DNA from: Progne subis subis | Taxonomy: Eukaryota; Chordata; Aves; Passeriformes; Hirundinidae | DNA: 64,000 nucleotides | NCBI GenBank assembly: GCA_022316685.1 | Contig: JAKJHU010000023.1 | Span: 7,613,192 to 7,677,191, forward strand | Direction: 5' to 3' | In this document: piece after piece, positions 1-12,719 of the stretch | Layout of the letters: every line of letters begins with the position of its first letter | Numbering within the stretch: position 1 is the stretch's first letter | Notes under the pieces: model-generated | The model's input: only the letters and a program-made list of their open reading frames with translations | Databases searched by the model: none | What the model was told of the DNA's origin: nothing | Translations under genes and position numbers: made by a program

Positions 1-2284
1 ATTTATTTGCATTTATATTGCTATAATTAGAGGATAACACTTTAATAGGTACCTGCTTGCATACAATTCTTTTACTGTGTCACCATAGCAGGATAATGTG
101 CCCATTTTCAGAAGGAAAAATGGTTGCAAAAAGGAGGCAGACAATTTGATTAAAGCTTCTAAGTCTATATCGAAGCCAAGACTGTTGCAATTCTTTCTTT
201 TCATACTGGCTGATCAGGCACACAGTTTCTTCTGGTACATATTTAGAGCTGAAAATCATCCTATGTTTATTAGCATCCTGACATCCTCTACTTTGTCAAA
301 TTATTTCTTCACTGAGGTTACACTGCATTTTACCCCACCTTCACTTCAGGTCTTACTGTTGATAGTAGCAACTTCAGTAGTGCTTCTGCATATTTGACCA
401 GTCACATTGTGACAAATAAATTTAAAACTGTCAGTTGCAGCCTAAATAGTTAAATGTCAGCATCTTCTGATGCAGTGCATAAAATCAAAACAGAGAATTA
501 AAACTTGTCTTTGTCATACAAGTGGCATATGTGTAAAGATATATTATAGTAGAGATAGAAATTTATAGTTTCCACAGCAGTAAACTGTCAGGACCATCTG
601 TGCTGCACTACTTCACAAAGCAAGGTGAAAACTGGAGAGCTGAATTGAGGAGCCCCAGTTCCTTACATATAGTCTTCAAAAGCAGTAGGCATTTCGCTGG
701 GTAGCTGGGGTAAGCAACACAACTGTGTCCAGACTGAAGGGTGGGAATACTCTTCAGTTCCTCTGGGAGCTGATACAGAGCTTCCCAAAGCTTCCTTGAA
801 GGTGACCCTCACCTGGGAGCTAAGGCAGGGTCATGATGCCTGCCTGGGTGTTGATTAATTTGGAGGGGTCACAATCCAAGTAGGAAGAACAACTAAGTCT
901 GTGAGCTCCTCAGTAGCTGTAGACTCATTGTTCTAGACTTGGGCTGAGAATGTCCCTCTGTGTGTTAATGATGGCTGTTAATCATACTGTAATTAGGTAT
1001 AAGACTTATGTGTCTTTCTTTTTGAACATATTAGTGTGTGGAAGATTGTCAATATGTTGACTTGTGCTTTGCATAACTTGTGTTTTGAAAGGCTTTAATT
1101 GCTTTGGAGCAACAGCTTCTCATCTCAGGAGTGAAGCCTTTTTCATAGAATCATTTACGTTGGAAAAGATCCTTAAGATTATCAAATCCAGCCATAAATG
1201 AGAATTTAGTAATATTTATTGACATGATATGAGGTACTGTTGCCTGTCCAACAGCACACTTGGGTAAAGGAACCAATGGCTGGTGATCACTATGGATGAG
1301 TACAGATTTCTAGGAACCACCTGCAGAAGGAAGTTGCAGCAGCACATTCAGAAAATGTAAATGTACTTGAGAACTGCATATAAAAGAATAGATTGAAACA
1401 AAAAATTGCCTTGTGCTCCTTGCCCTGCCTCCTCTGCTTTCCTTGGATTTCATCTACTGTAATTTTTATTGAAATGCTAATAGTGTTACCTAAAGCAGTT
1501 TTCAACACTACTAAGTTGAAATGGCATTCGCACCTAGTGGTTAGCCAATGCAGCAAAGCCAATATCCAATAAAGTGTTTCTTTTAACATGGGGATTAAAG
1601 GTTTTATCTTCCTTGTGCCAGGAAATTTTTGCAAAGTCTTCCCGTTGTTGGTGCCACAAGTTCCCATATTTCTTGGAGCAACAGAAGTCTGCATGTCAGG
1701 GCCTCAAGTACAGAGGCAGAAGAAGCCAGGGGCTTACACCTCCAGGGCAAAAGCTGTCAATTAAAATAGTAATGACAAATAGTCATGGAGAATGCTGCCA
1801 GCACTGCTCTTCCCCTCCTTCTAATACATGGAAGTGAACAGCTACCAGTAGCAGAGGAAAAGGGGAGGGATGTGTTAATTTAATGTAATATACCCTCTAT
1901 GTATTCAGCTCTATCAGGTATTCTCTTGACATTGCTCAATTAATTGATTTATTTCTAATGTTTCTGCACACTGTTGGGTTGTTCTTCATTTATGTCTACA
2001 ATGATAACATCTGCAGTTATCAAATTTTTTTTCCCCACAGAATAGTCTGAGAGTGTGTCTATTCTTTGGGAGTGCACACTTTGAAAACTGTGAACTTGAT
2101 TACAAAGACATACATATCCAGTTGCTTTCTTGTCATTATGATACAGGCAAATATTTGAAATAAATTTATGTTCAGCTTTAGCAAGACATTTCCAAATTGA
2201 GGAATATAAAAAGCCTAAGAAATTGCAGAATTAAATCTTATGTCACTGTATGGTCAGAATTCCAAAGTTTTCTGTCTTTGACAG
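1..2284 (+). other. SH3KBP1: SH3KBP1 intron (3' part)
   Basis: This is the intron preceding the first exon in the window. It ends in a CAG acceptor at 2282-2284. I found no exon encoding the segment between the third SH3 domain and the linker, so that exon lies upstream. Apart from a short CR1 3'-tail remnant at 1144-1196 I see no recognisable element; short open frames here have no family resemblance. Confidence 0.7.
1144..1196 (-). repeat. CR1 LINE 3'-tail remnant
   Basis: The stretch beginning with 'catagaatcatttacgttgg' and continuing with a 'gatccttaagattatcaaatcc'-like sequence matches the reverse complement of the avian CR1 3' end, in which a 'ttccaacct..gattctatg' motif closes the element. 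Only the terminal ~50 bp can be seen, typical of a severely 5'-truncated, old copy. The left boundary is clear and the right one is fuzzy. Confidence 0.75.
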
Positions 2285-2365
2285 GGACCACAGATAGAAA
2301 GCATGAAATCAAGAAGATACCACCTGAAAGGCCAGAATGTCTTCCTAATCGAACAGAAGAAAAAG
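2285..2365 (+). CDS. SH3KBP1: SH3KBP1 coding exon (start of proline-rich linker in this window)
   Basis: An 81-bp exon between acceptor 'tttgacag' and donor 'gtatga'. It begins with the last two bases of a split Gly codon, reads [20 protein letters not shown] then NRTEEK, and ends with the first base of the next codon. The human protein has almost the same residues (Glu for Asp, Met for Cys). The segment is a Lys/Pro/Glu-rich linker that follows the third SH3 domain; PPERP is a proline-rich patch. The entry and exit phases join exactly to the exon at 4724. An open frame runs through both splice sites, but conservation stops at them. Assignment is secure. Confidence 0.95.
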
Positions 2366-4723
2366 GTATGAATGTGCTTTCCTGCCTGTTCTCTGCAGAG
2401 AGACGAGATCCTCATTTCCCACTCTCTGTTTCCATTAAGTGTATTGTTTGGATGTTTGCTTTCCACCCTGACAGACTGTGATGATAGGCATTTTGGATAG
2501 TTGCTTATGGACTAAATTCAGGGTGTTCAATTGTACCCATCCAGAGCTGTTGAGTACATGCAGCCACAACTGAAGTCAAGGGGAGATTTGCTCTCAATAC
2601 ATGAAATGCTGTATAAAGCACAGTGCTCTGTAAAACCCAGGTGCTCCATCAAGTAAAATACCCCAGATTAGTGTATACTTTTTTCTTAACATCTGTCTGC
2701 TTTTGTTCTCTAGTTGAAAGCTGGGTTGGTGATTTTCCTGCATCACAAAGGGATTTTGTGGAGATACAGTCATTAATGGTTATGAATCACCCCATTATCA
2801 CAGCCACAAAAGTCACAGGCAAGGCAGCAAAGAAATGAAAAAATTCTTCAAAGCCATGCTTGAACATTGTGAGAAATGGGACACAGTACCACACAGAGCA
2901 GGGACAAGCAAATTAAACCTTTAGTGGTTACATTGTGTTCATTGTAATGGTGAACAGTCTCAGGAAAATAGTTGCATCTATTCTCTAATTGAAGATGGTG
3001 TCAAGTTTCATATGTTAAGTGGACTATTAGATTGTATGAACTAGTTTGTTTATGGGATTTCTTAATGTCTAAGTATTTGAACTTGTGACCTTTTAAAAGG
3101 CACGTGTATGGCACATGACTAAAGGCTTAATATATAGTTATAATTTAGTGACAGAACCTTCAGACTTTGCAGCAAGATCTGTTTCTGGATATACATTTTA
3201 GTATACATTTAGCCTCCATTTAGCTGTTTCCTCTACACAGGTTGACTTTTGGTTGTGTGTGCTGCTTCTGGTGGTTATCTTAGCAATAAAACCCTTTGCT
3301 TTCCATTTCTGGATTTACAAAACTGACTTCTAAAACAGCAGAGGAAAATTAAATATGTTATTCTCCCGGGCTATAAATATCTGTAACTTTTCTAAACATT
3401 GAAAAGAGGCTGTAGGAGTTGTGCCTACATTTCAGGAGTACCAGGGAGTGGCAGGAATTGCTCATGTGGTGTGGCAGCAGGGGTGGCACAGGGACGTCCT
3501 TTGAGCTGTGTGTTGGCACACTGCCCAGCCTGTCCCTCATACAATTTAGATTCTTGGACACTGACACAGTATAAATTGTCATAGGATTAAGTGTGTAAAA
3601 ATACAGAGTATGCTGGAAAAGCTTCAGTGCTACTGAGGACCCGATGACTGCATCACAGCATACTGTCTGTGAACAATAGTCACTAGCTGGACTATTCCAA
3701 ACCTAATGTGCATTGTGTTTCTGGGGATTTATTCCATGATCCTCTCATTAATTGGTTCCCATTAAGCAATACCCTGTAACATTCCCAATACCTCTTTTGT
3801 GTATACAGAGGTAGCATTCATGGCTTGTCATAGGCAGCATTGTCAAGGGAAGTGGGGTGCTAAAACAGTACCATATAAAGAGTAGAACTTCAGTTCCTTG
3901 GAGATTTTAGTCCTTTCTTGAAGAAAAATCAGACCTTCTCTGGTGTGGCAAACATGTTTACGTGCTTGTTTTATATGGGGAATTTAGAGTATAGTATTTA
4001 GAAGTTCTTAATGTGCATTGTACTTTACACATGCACAGGCATTTCATTACATTGGAGATGAGCATGGCAGCACTCCCTAACTATGCAGAATCAGTTCTGC
4101 AAATGATCTAGGTCTTCATCAGCAAGATGAACAATTCAGCATATAAGACTGTGCTTAAAACCTAAATAATAGGTCTGATTTTTCTGAGGGGTTTACATCC
4201 TGCATTGTTAATTTTTTTTTGCTTGTATTTTATTTTCACTTAACTGTAGTTCACTTGAAACAGGCTTCTCTCCCCCTCACCCCAAAATGGTATTTCTATG
4301 TTTGTCCAAGAGATGTTAAGAATATCCAGCATAATTATTTTGGTGGCCTTCTAAAGTAATATTGTTTCATATTAAAATTCAATATAAGTTGTGCTGGTGG
4401 GAAGTTGTACCATATGGTATGTAATTTCTTGCCGTTCTTGTACTTTACAGTCGAAAACCAGTAAGTTCCTAAAATAAAAAATAGTTCCCATTAAGATCCT
4501 GCACACATGTTTTGGCTGAGGAGTTGCAGGCAGAACAGCCAGTCAGGTTGAACAACTGATCTGTTGTTCAAATGAATGATTTAGAACAGAAATTGAAAGG
4601 TTTTCCTTTGCATACAGTCTATCTACAGTTGAAGATTTCTTCTTTGAGTGCAGACTTGGGAGTGCAAACGAATTCCACTTAATAATATCCCTGTTCTTTT
4701 TTCTGAAAATGCTTGATTTAAAG
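2366..4723 (+). other. SH3KBP1: SH3KBP1 intron
   Basis: A 2.36-kb intron with donor GTATGA and acceptor TTTAAAG, preceded by a pyrimidine stretch at about 4691-4703. No repeat family, RNA gene or further exon was recognised. Confidence 0.8.
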
Positions 4724-4886
4724 AAAGATCAGAGAGAGAGCAAAAACAGTTGGAATTGCAGAAGCCTTCAGTTCCTGCCATACCTCCGAAGAAACCTCGG
4801 CCACCCAAAGCCAACGCTGTGAACAGACCTGGTACCTTGCCCCCGAGACGACCAGAAAGACCAGTTGTGCCTGTGACTCATGCAAG
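4724..4886 (+). CDS. SH3KBP1: SH3KBP1 coding exon (proline-rich region)
   Basis: A 163-bp exon encoding the basic proline-rich region. After a completed Glu codon it reads [20 protein letters not shown], then a PPKKPRPPK stretch, [17 protein letters not shown] and THA, ending on two bases of an Arg codon. PPKKPR fits the PxxxPR consensus bound by CIN85/CD2AP-type SH3 domains, so this segment can serve intramolecular or partner SH3 binding. The match to the human exon is close; avian differences lie mainly in the Glu/Gln-rich start and at ANAVN. Donor is GTATTG and acceptor AAAG. Phases agree with both neighbouring exons, so the assignment is secure. Confidence 0.96.
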
Positions 4887-6623
4887 GTATTGCTTTTCTT
4901 CTGTCCGAGGATTCTGGGATTAGTGGAGAAAAAAAACAAACCACATTTAAAGAATTTAAGTGTTAGAGTTTATGTCCCAATTTATTTCACAGCAAGCTGT
5001 ATTTAAAGAAGAACAAGAAAAAAGAAAATCCTTATAGTCATCTGGCTGGATCATAACTATCTTCTCAATAATAGCAGTCTTAGATTGTTCAGGACTAGTT
5101 CATTTCTACTGATGAAATTCTACTGTAACTGCAGCAGTGTAGAATGTGTGGGAAATACCTGCATGAGAATGTTACTCTGACCTTGACTTTCTTAGTTTAG
5201 CTCAAATTATTTAATGCAGCTTAGCCTGGGCACCAAGTCAGTGCAAAAGCTTGAATCGTGCTTAGGAATAGCATTAGGCAATGCACATTTCAAATACTGC
5301 CATCCTGGTTTCAGTTTGCTTTCTTTTGATCATTTTAGATCAAACTTTAGCAAAATACGCATCTTCAATGCTCTTTTAGCTGGTGACACTGCAGAATAGT
5401 GCTGTCAAGTATTTATGCCCTAATGTTGGTTGTTACTCTGCAGTTACATGATGCTTTTTGTCAGAGGTGGTTACAGCCTTTGAGGAGCACTGAGAAATTG
5501 GACTTGCCAACACGAGTCCATTTATTCTGTGCTAGGGCAAAGGCTGCACAAATTAAAGGCCTCACTGTAGTCTAATCAAGCCTAGGTGGCTACATTTTAG
5601 TCATCAGCATCTGGGTTGTGCACTGTAAATTTCCTTTATGCTTAAAATGGGCAAGCTGTGCATCTTGCAGAAAAACTAGAATATAGGCATGGAGATATTT
5701 TTACTATTGTACTATTAGGAAAATTAGTTGCCATTGATCTACTGTATTTCAAGTATAGTAATGGTGAATTAAACGCTGGAATGGGGTATAGGTCAGAGTG
5801 AAATGCTAGACATTCATTCCCTTCATTCCTCCACATATGGTTAAAAATAAAAAATGCTCTTAGTGAGAAATCTGGAGCAAGTGAAAAGTAAAAAAAAGGC
5901 ACCTGGCTTATGCTCCCAGTTTTATCTGACTAGAGTGCTTACCCTTCTATCCAGATGCTACTTCCACAGCTTCTTTTGGACTTGGCTTTGAACATGCTTG
6001 CCCAGTTGCTCCAAAACACAGTCCATACCTGCTGATCACCCAGGCACTACTTGGAAATACAAGTATTTGCTACAATCTTCAGAATTAGCTATGTGATGAC
6101 TTGGAAAGATCAATACATACCCTAGTGTTCAGTTCACTGCTGAGGCATGCAGTGGAGTAGCTATTCTTTTGTTCTATCCTTTGCCTGAAATATTTTAAAT
6201 ATACTACAAATTTTTAGCATTTAGAATTTTGGAAGGGTATTTTGCTGCTCTTCTGTTTTCCTTTTTTTTTTTTTTTTTTTTTAATACAAAATTGTATGAA
6301 GTAATCATGTATTTTTTAAAGATATTTCAATTTTCATGTTATCAAAGGCAAAAAGGCACACCTAAACGGTAACCTTCTTAACTGTCCAAACTTTGCTATG
6401 TTTAGCACAAAAAAAATGGAAAATACTTCTAATTGCTTGGATAATTAAGAAATATGAATCTTCAGGTGGAAGCAGTCACTTCAATAAAGGTGTTTTGTTT
6501 TAAAATCCATTCAGTTTAATAAGATAGTAATTTTTTTAAGACCTACTGGTATCCATTTCTAAAATATGAAAAACCTGAAGCAATTAGAACAAAACTTGAA
6601 TCAGCACAGAACTTTTGCTGACC

Positions 6624-7192
6624 AGTTGGGGTTTAACCCTGATGGGCAGCTGAGCCCTATGCAGACACTAGCTCACTCCCACAGTGATAATGGGGGTGAG
6701 GATCAGGAAGGCAAAAGGAAAAAAAAAACCTTGTGGGTGGAGACAAAGACAGGAAAAGCAAATGATGCATGTGCAAGCAAAGCAAAGCATGTTGCTGTTT
6801 CCCGTGGGCAGGCAAGTGTTCTGCTACCCCCCAGAAAGTCTGGCTTCGTCACCTGCAGTGGTGGCTTGGGTGACAAAAGCCGTAACTCCAAACATCCCCC
6901 GGTTCCTTCCCCCTCACCTCTTAACGCTGAGTGTGATGCCACGTGGGCTGGGCCACCCCTCGGTCAGCTGGGGTCAGCTGTGCCCCCACCCAGCGCCGTG
7001 TCCACCCCCACCCTCCTCCCTGGTGGGATGACAGGACAGGCAGAAAAGGCCTCGACTCTGTGCAAGCACAGCTCAGTGATAATGAAAACACCCCTCTGTT
7101 ATCTAGGATGTTTTCAGCACAAATCCAAAACACGTAGCACCCTGCGAGCTGCTGTAAAGAAAATTAACTCTATCCCAGCCAAAACCCGTACA
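6624..7192. mobile_element. Solo LTR of an avian endogenous retrovirus, family A
   Basis: A 569-bp element resembling an avian/passerine LTR that I recall starting TGTTGTGGTTTAACCCC. Here the first base reads A (AGTTGGGGTTTAACCC), and the element ends in a 'tatcccagccaaaacccgt'-like sequence plus ACA. It is flanked by TGACC (6619-6623) and TGATC (7193-7197), a 5-bp target-site duplication with one difference, typical of class III/ERVL-like insertion. There is no internal retroviral sequence, so it is a recombined solo LTR. It is GC-rich compared with the intron and contains the longest open frame in the window, which is not a gene. Transcriptional orientation is not certain. Confidence 0.75.
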
Positions 7193-8120
7193 TGATCCTT
7201 AGGGGAAAATTGCTGTAGTTCCAAAGGGAGTGCCGTGAGATTTCCGTGGCAGCTGCTAAGCCAAGGAGGGTTTTCTTCTGTCCTGAGTAAGTGGCTTGCA
7301 TCTTATGCATCTCTCTGACTTTTTGTAGTGATGATTGTTTTCCATTTAAATATAATCCTCCTTCACTGGAGGCAGACTAAGGGCTTGAAGGGCAATAGGA
7401 CAGATAAAACCCATATGGGACAGTGAATAGCTGTCAGTTTGTTCCAAAGGCTCCACACCTTACTTCGACATACCATGATTATACAATTTACAGATAAGGC
7501 AATTCCCTGGAGTAGGCAAGCCATAAACACCCACAGAAGGTGCATCTTTACGATCAGTTTAAACCAATCCACATCCATGCCACTGCTAACAGGGCTCCTT
7601 GTCCTGGCACCCCATTCCCACAGCCTCCCTTCTGTTTAGCGCTAGCATTTGTGCAGCTGTGCAGCCATACGGGTCAGGGAGTCACTCCAGACGGCGATTA
7701 ATCAGTTTGCAGTGGGACTTCTCCTAGTGTGGGGTTTCTCTCAGGCTGATCATGTGTCTGGTGAAGCTGACAGCCTGTCTGGATGGGCACGGGCAGAGAG
7801 AGCCACACTGCAAATGAGAGGGGAGGGCTCCACTCCTTTCTCAGCAGAATGAATGCAGAGTAGCATAATAAGCCTGTTGATTCTTCTGACAACAGGGCTG
7901 GGGTTTTTTTGTGGGGCTGTTGCCATATATCTTGGTATCCTTTGAAGGCAGATGGTAAATGTTGTGTCAGCCCTAAATCATGCCATTCTAAGAATCTCTC
8001 CAAAGCCATACTCACACATTTCCTAGAGCGCTTCCAAGTCACATTGTGCTCTCAGATTGCTGGGAAATGTATGTGTGCAAAACAGAGCATGCAGTCAGAT
8101 CCTCAATTGTTCTGTCAGCC

Positions 8121-8139
8121 AAAAAAAAAAAAAAAAAAA
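8121..8139 (+). repeat. Poly-A run
   Basis: A run of about 19 A within an SH3KBP1 intron, preceded by sequence I cannot assign to a known retroposon. It may be a retroposon tail or simple slippage. Confidence 0.7.
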
Positions 8140-9650
8140 GTTGCTTCTTATAGGTTTACAAATATATAAGCAATATAAGAAAAAGTTAAAGACTAAAAAA
8201 TAGGAAAACTAATTGCTCAGGTAGATCATCTGGAAATACCCTTATTTATCATCTTGCCAATTAATACATTTTTCTATGCATGTGTTAAATTTCTTCTGTG
8301 TCCTTCCTGGTGCAGACTGCCTGCCATATTGAGAGCTCTGGAGGACTAGTTTGCTTTTAATCTGATTGTTTATTTTTTTCTTCACTTGTTACCCTATCAC
8401 AGGGTTTAATGGCATATATATTCACGTAATCTATGACTTCCTCTGAGTTTTAATAAAAATTTTCAGTTCTTTATCACTTCAGCCTTCCTGAAGTCTGAAA
8501 TAGGGTTTCCAGCCACTTTGGGTTTTGTTCATAAGCTGCTGCCATGTTGAGGTTCAGGCCATCTGTCGTCAGCTTATGGTATCAAAAGCAGAGACCAACA
8601 AAAAAATCAGCAAGATTTGTGAGCTTACTATGTATTTCACTGTCAACAGCTAATTATTGCTAATTATTGCACTATGTAGTACATATCTGCCTATAAGGCA
8701 ACCTATCTGGTTGTTTTGGGACAGATCTATATTTTTATCCCTAAATTGGATACTTTACATACATCACAATTTTTACAGTGTTACACTGGGAATAGTCATT
8801 GTAGAAAAACTATCGTATTTGTCAGGTGACCTGATAATGATGGCAAGTACATTGTATTGTAATAACTGAACAGTTGTTATCACAGTAAATATCAGAGATT
8901 TGAGTGACCTGTGCAATATTGAGTTACTTGCCTACCACTTTTTTCAAAAATACTGTTTCAATAGGTAGATTATTTTAGTAAACTCAAGTACTTGTGGGAG
9001 AGAATGTTCTCCAGAGCAGGGATAATTTTGTTGCTTTTGTTTGATCTCCTGTTTGATTTTAAAATAGCTCCTCTCTGTAAAGTATTGTAGCTCCTGACAG
9101 TTTACTATTCAAAAGACATTTCTGACAAATTAGGTGATCTTGGTTCTTTGGACTGTGGAAACAGTATTCATAGTCTAGTCTCGTAAGAAAAGTGCAAAAA
9201 CATGCGTTTGTGAGTAAATACTAGGAACTGCTGAAACACACAATGCTAGCTCGAGGTTCTCTCACTTTCTGCAGCATTCCATGTAGTCCACTGCTGTAGT
9301 TTGTGCAAGCCAATTAACTGGAAAAAGCGACAAAGATGATGTTGAAGAATGTCCCTTTGCCCTTAGGTTTCCTTCGTGTTGAGATGCTGTGAACGTCTGA
9401 AGAATTATTCCGGACACTACGGTGTCTAAAATAGGCTTTTTTGACAGGTGTTAAGGAGAAATGGGATAAGGTTAATCCACACAGCATGTCGACTTGCTAA
9501 AGATTGCTCTCGCTGACATTGCTATTACTCTGGTGCTGCGAAGGAAGAATACTTTGCTCTCCCATTATTAATTGCAAGTTAGCTATCAATTTACTGTAAC
9601 CCACACAAAAACTCCCAATAAAACATCTCCTCTTCTTGATCCAAATGCAG

Positions 9651-9736
9651 GAGTGATAGTCCAAAAGTGGAATTAGTGGGCAGTACAGTACCCGGCACTC
9701 TAGAGAAAGACTCCTCTGAAAGAAGCAATGACATCG
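9651..9736 (+). CDS. SH3KBP1: SH3KBP1 coding exon (variable linker)
   Basis: An 86-bp exon between acceptor 'aatgcag' and donor GTAAGT. It completes an Arg codon, then reads SDSPKVELVGSTVPGTLEKD followed by SSERSNDI and one base of the next codon. Human SH3KBP1 has GDSPKIDLAG then SSLSGILDKDLSDRSNDI here, so the ends are conserved and the centre (STVPGT) has diverged. The region is a Ser/Asp-rich disordered linker between the proline-rich part and the CPI motif. Phases join exactly to 4886 and 21458. The identity is secure despite lower conservation. Confidence 0.93.
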
Positions 9737-12079
9737 GTAAGTTATAGTGCTTTCTACACTTTGCCTAAGAAATTTATAGTGCAAGTTTCTGCTTTTTAGT
9801 GACTTTTGTATGATTGAAGAGGCAGATTGAGGACTTGGCTATGAATGCGAGTGCTTTTATATCAGATTTTAACTGCAGGATTAAAGGATCATTTCTACTT
9901 TACTTAAAATAGTTTTGTTGGGGTTTTACGTTTAAAAAATGAATTAAAAGCAAATATGGAATAGTGAGCAGTTTTGAATAGGAAGGCTCTTGTTATTTTT
10001 GTTTAAAAGTCTGAAACAAATGAGAAGACCAACAATAATAAGGCATACTTGTTTAACTGATGTAATAGTGCTGCCACAGTTTAAATACTGCAAAAGACGG
10101 TGGGTTTGGTGCAGTTAGTAATCTTTACGCTTTCCAATACAAAGGAACAGAAACCTAGTTCAGGTCAATTTGACTAAATTTTACTGCATACGCCTATTAA
10201 AAGCAGTCTAAATTTCGATTGCAAACAACTTGTGTTTGTGGCCCATGAACCTTTTAATCAGGAAGTCACCTGGAAAAGAGCAACAACAGGTTATTTTTCA
10301 GTCTTCTCTCACCCTCCTTGCTCCTCAGGCGGGCAGAGCAGGAGCGCTGGTGTTTGCTGGTGGGTGCTGCGGTGCTGTGAGCGCTGGCCCGGGCAGTGGC
10401 ACGAGCCCAGAGCCATCTTCTGCCTGTGCTCCGACAGCCCAGCAGCTGCTGCCGTCACTCCCTGCGCTCACACACCCTGTGTGCCGCAGCCTGGGACTGG
10501 GATCCTGCCTGTGGAAGCACTGCTGCCTTTCACTGGGGCATGAAACGTCCCTTTGGTGTGGTGCTGTCTACCCAGACTGCTTTATCAGTAAAGCAGTTCT
10601 GTACAGTAGCATCCTTGCAACAGCCAAACGCGTCTTTTCCTCAGATTTGGAAGCAGAACTTTAGGTTATAAAGGAATTTTAATTGCGACATAACAACAGA
10701 ACACTGGATGCATTTCACATGGGTCTATGAGCTTTCCAGCATACAGATATCTGCTTTTTGTAAAGCTTCTGCTGTTGCTGTTGTTCTTCTGGAGTAGCAG
10801 GTAGTGTGTTTTTCCCAGGTGTTCATTTGGCTTTAACATGGAAAGCTAGAAGCTCATGATAAATTGCATGAACATTTTTATTGTAGAGATTCTTACGAAG
10901 GAAAGGTACGGAAATACAGACAAATTCTACCATTTAGTGTTTCTTAGCTATGTTTACAAATCTGCTTCAAAGCACATCAGCCTCTGTTCACTTGAAAATT
11001 CTGAGTGCAAGTAGTATATGCTACCTGTGTGTGATGGAGGTAAACTTTTATTCTTTGTTGTAGCTTCCTTGGAATCACTATCAAGATAAAAGCTTAGAGT
11101 GTTTTGTACTTTTTAGTTTTGTTGGTTATGGTTTTATTTTGTTCTGTTCTTAACATGTTAGGCAGGAAATCTGATTTATAAGAATTGGGTTGTTTTGGGT
11201 TTTTTTTTTTTAGATGCAGAATTAGAGCCAACAAGAATCCATAAACCAAACCACAACATGTTGAAAAGGGTTTAGCTGATGTCCTCCTGTTACCACTTAC
11301 ACAGAGAACCTATTGAGCTCAAGGATAAAATAGTGTGAATACTTAAATAAGTATAACTTGATAGGGTCAAACCAGATTGGCATTTACAAGGGCAAATCAT
11401 GTCGTTCTAGCCTGTTAGACAACTTGTTAAAAGAAAAAAATTAATAAATTATGGTTTTGAATTGAAAGGGGATCCAGAGATCAGAACAGTTATAAATTTT
11501 CAGGCGGCTTTTGACAGCTTGTGTAAAATATTGTCAAATAAATAAAAGGCATTTTAAGAGAGGGCAGAGCAATAAATCAAGGCTTAATAAGGAAAACCAG
11601 TTCAGAGTGGATTAATGTCTTTTCCTATGAGGAGAGGTTTGGAGTTCAGAGCAATTTATGGTGCGATGTAATTGTAGAGATTTATGGTAAGTGTGTGATG
11701 TTTAATTTATTTACAAAGAGAACAATGGGTTGGAGAAGTCTTGCGGCTACATGAGTTATTAGAAAAGATGATGGATGTGTGAGTGGAGTTGTCCAGTGTA
11801 TTCCAAAACACTGGTGGATCTGTGTGAGTCCAGATAACATTTAACAGTGATATGTCTTACTGGTTTTGCCCCTATATCATGTGCTCTACAGGAAGGACAA
11901 CCTCAGCTTCTCTGAGGCTCATCCATCCTGTCCAAATGGATTTGATTAAATCTACCATTTGCTGTCCTTTCAGAAATCCAAATCTACACAAGTTAGAGTA
12001 GGCCTATGTGACAGACAAGGTGGGACTTAGCAGTAGCCTTTGAAGAAAACTAAAGTTAAATGGCCTTTGTAACACCTTG

Positions 12080-12640
12080 GATGCATGGCCATTCTGGATA
12101 CTGGGCTCCTCTTTATTGTTCCATTAGTCCAACACCATTCCCAGTCACTCAGAGCTGTAGAAATACTTCCCCCGCTGCTGTGGACTCCAGGATGTGGATG
12201 AATGTAGACTAGAGATCTCTTAAGTTGGGTTTTAGAAGATGAGGTTTGTTGTAAAGGATGTGAGGCCTTGCTCTGAGCTGCCAGGTGCAACTCGTGACAA
12301 GGCCTAGGGAGTGGAGGAAGGGAGAGGTAGGGAGAGGAAATTCCAAGAGAGGACAGTCCTTGGGGAAGGGTGCCAGGCAAAGAGGGCCTCCAGCCCCCTC
12401 AGGACCCCTTATCAGGGGACTTCAAGGTGGGCTGGAACAGGACTTGTGCCAATGGGGTTACAGATACCTGATACTTCAGGGGAGGGTTACAGGTGTGGGA
12501 TGAACCATACATTGGGGATGAGACAGGACATTTCATTTGACCTCTGGGTCTGGCTGCAGGTGACCTTCAGCTGGCCACATAACTGCTTTCCCAGACATCC
12601 AGCAGCTAGGACATCTCAAACATCAAAACTTACTTTCAAT
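12080..12640. mobile_element. Probable avian LTR-derived repeat, boundaries uncertain
   Basis: A GC-richer block in the long intron. Parts such as 'gatgaaccatacattgggg', the 'gacctctgggtctggc' stretch and 'cttcagctggccacata' resemble a passerine LTR I remember, and 'ctcctctttattgttcc' carries a reverse-oriented AATAAA-like signal, as other LTRs here do. I could not find convincing TG/CA ends or a target-site duplication, so the boundaries are approximate. A unique intronic GC-rich patch is the alternative. Confidence 0.45.
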
Positions 12641-12719
12641 TCTCTCACTTACAGGTTTCACATTCTCAGAATATAGGCAATCGTATTTATAGGGCTTTCT
12701 GGCTTCATCCTCCCCAGCA

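Larger units (their letters stand above)
4887..9650 (+). other. SH3KBP1: SH3KBP1 intron containing a solo LTR
   Basis: A 4.76-kb intron. It holds poly-T near 6263-6282, a complete solo LTR at 6624-7192, and a poly-A run at about 8121-8139. The rest is unique-looking AT-rich sequence in which I recognise nothing. The acceptor is 'aaatgcag' at 9643-9650. Confidence 0.75.

Noticed and set aside
6566..7195. 209-codon open frame on the + strand, longest in the window
   Set aside because: It lies almost entirely in a solo LTR bounded by a target-site duplication. The translation matches no protein family and is explained by the element's GC-rich composition.
11213..11274. Pyrimidine-rich tract plus AG followed by an open stretch, looking like an SH3KBP1 exon
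   Set aside because: The translation does not match SH3KBP1, no fitting donor follows, and the real continuation with correct phase is at 21458.
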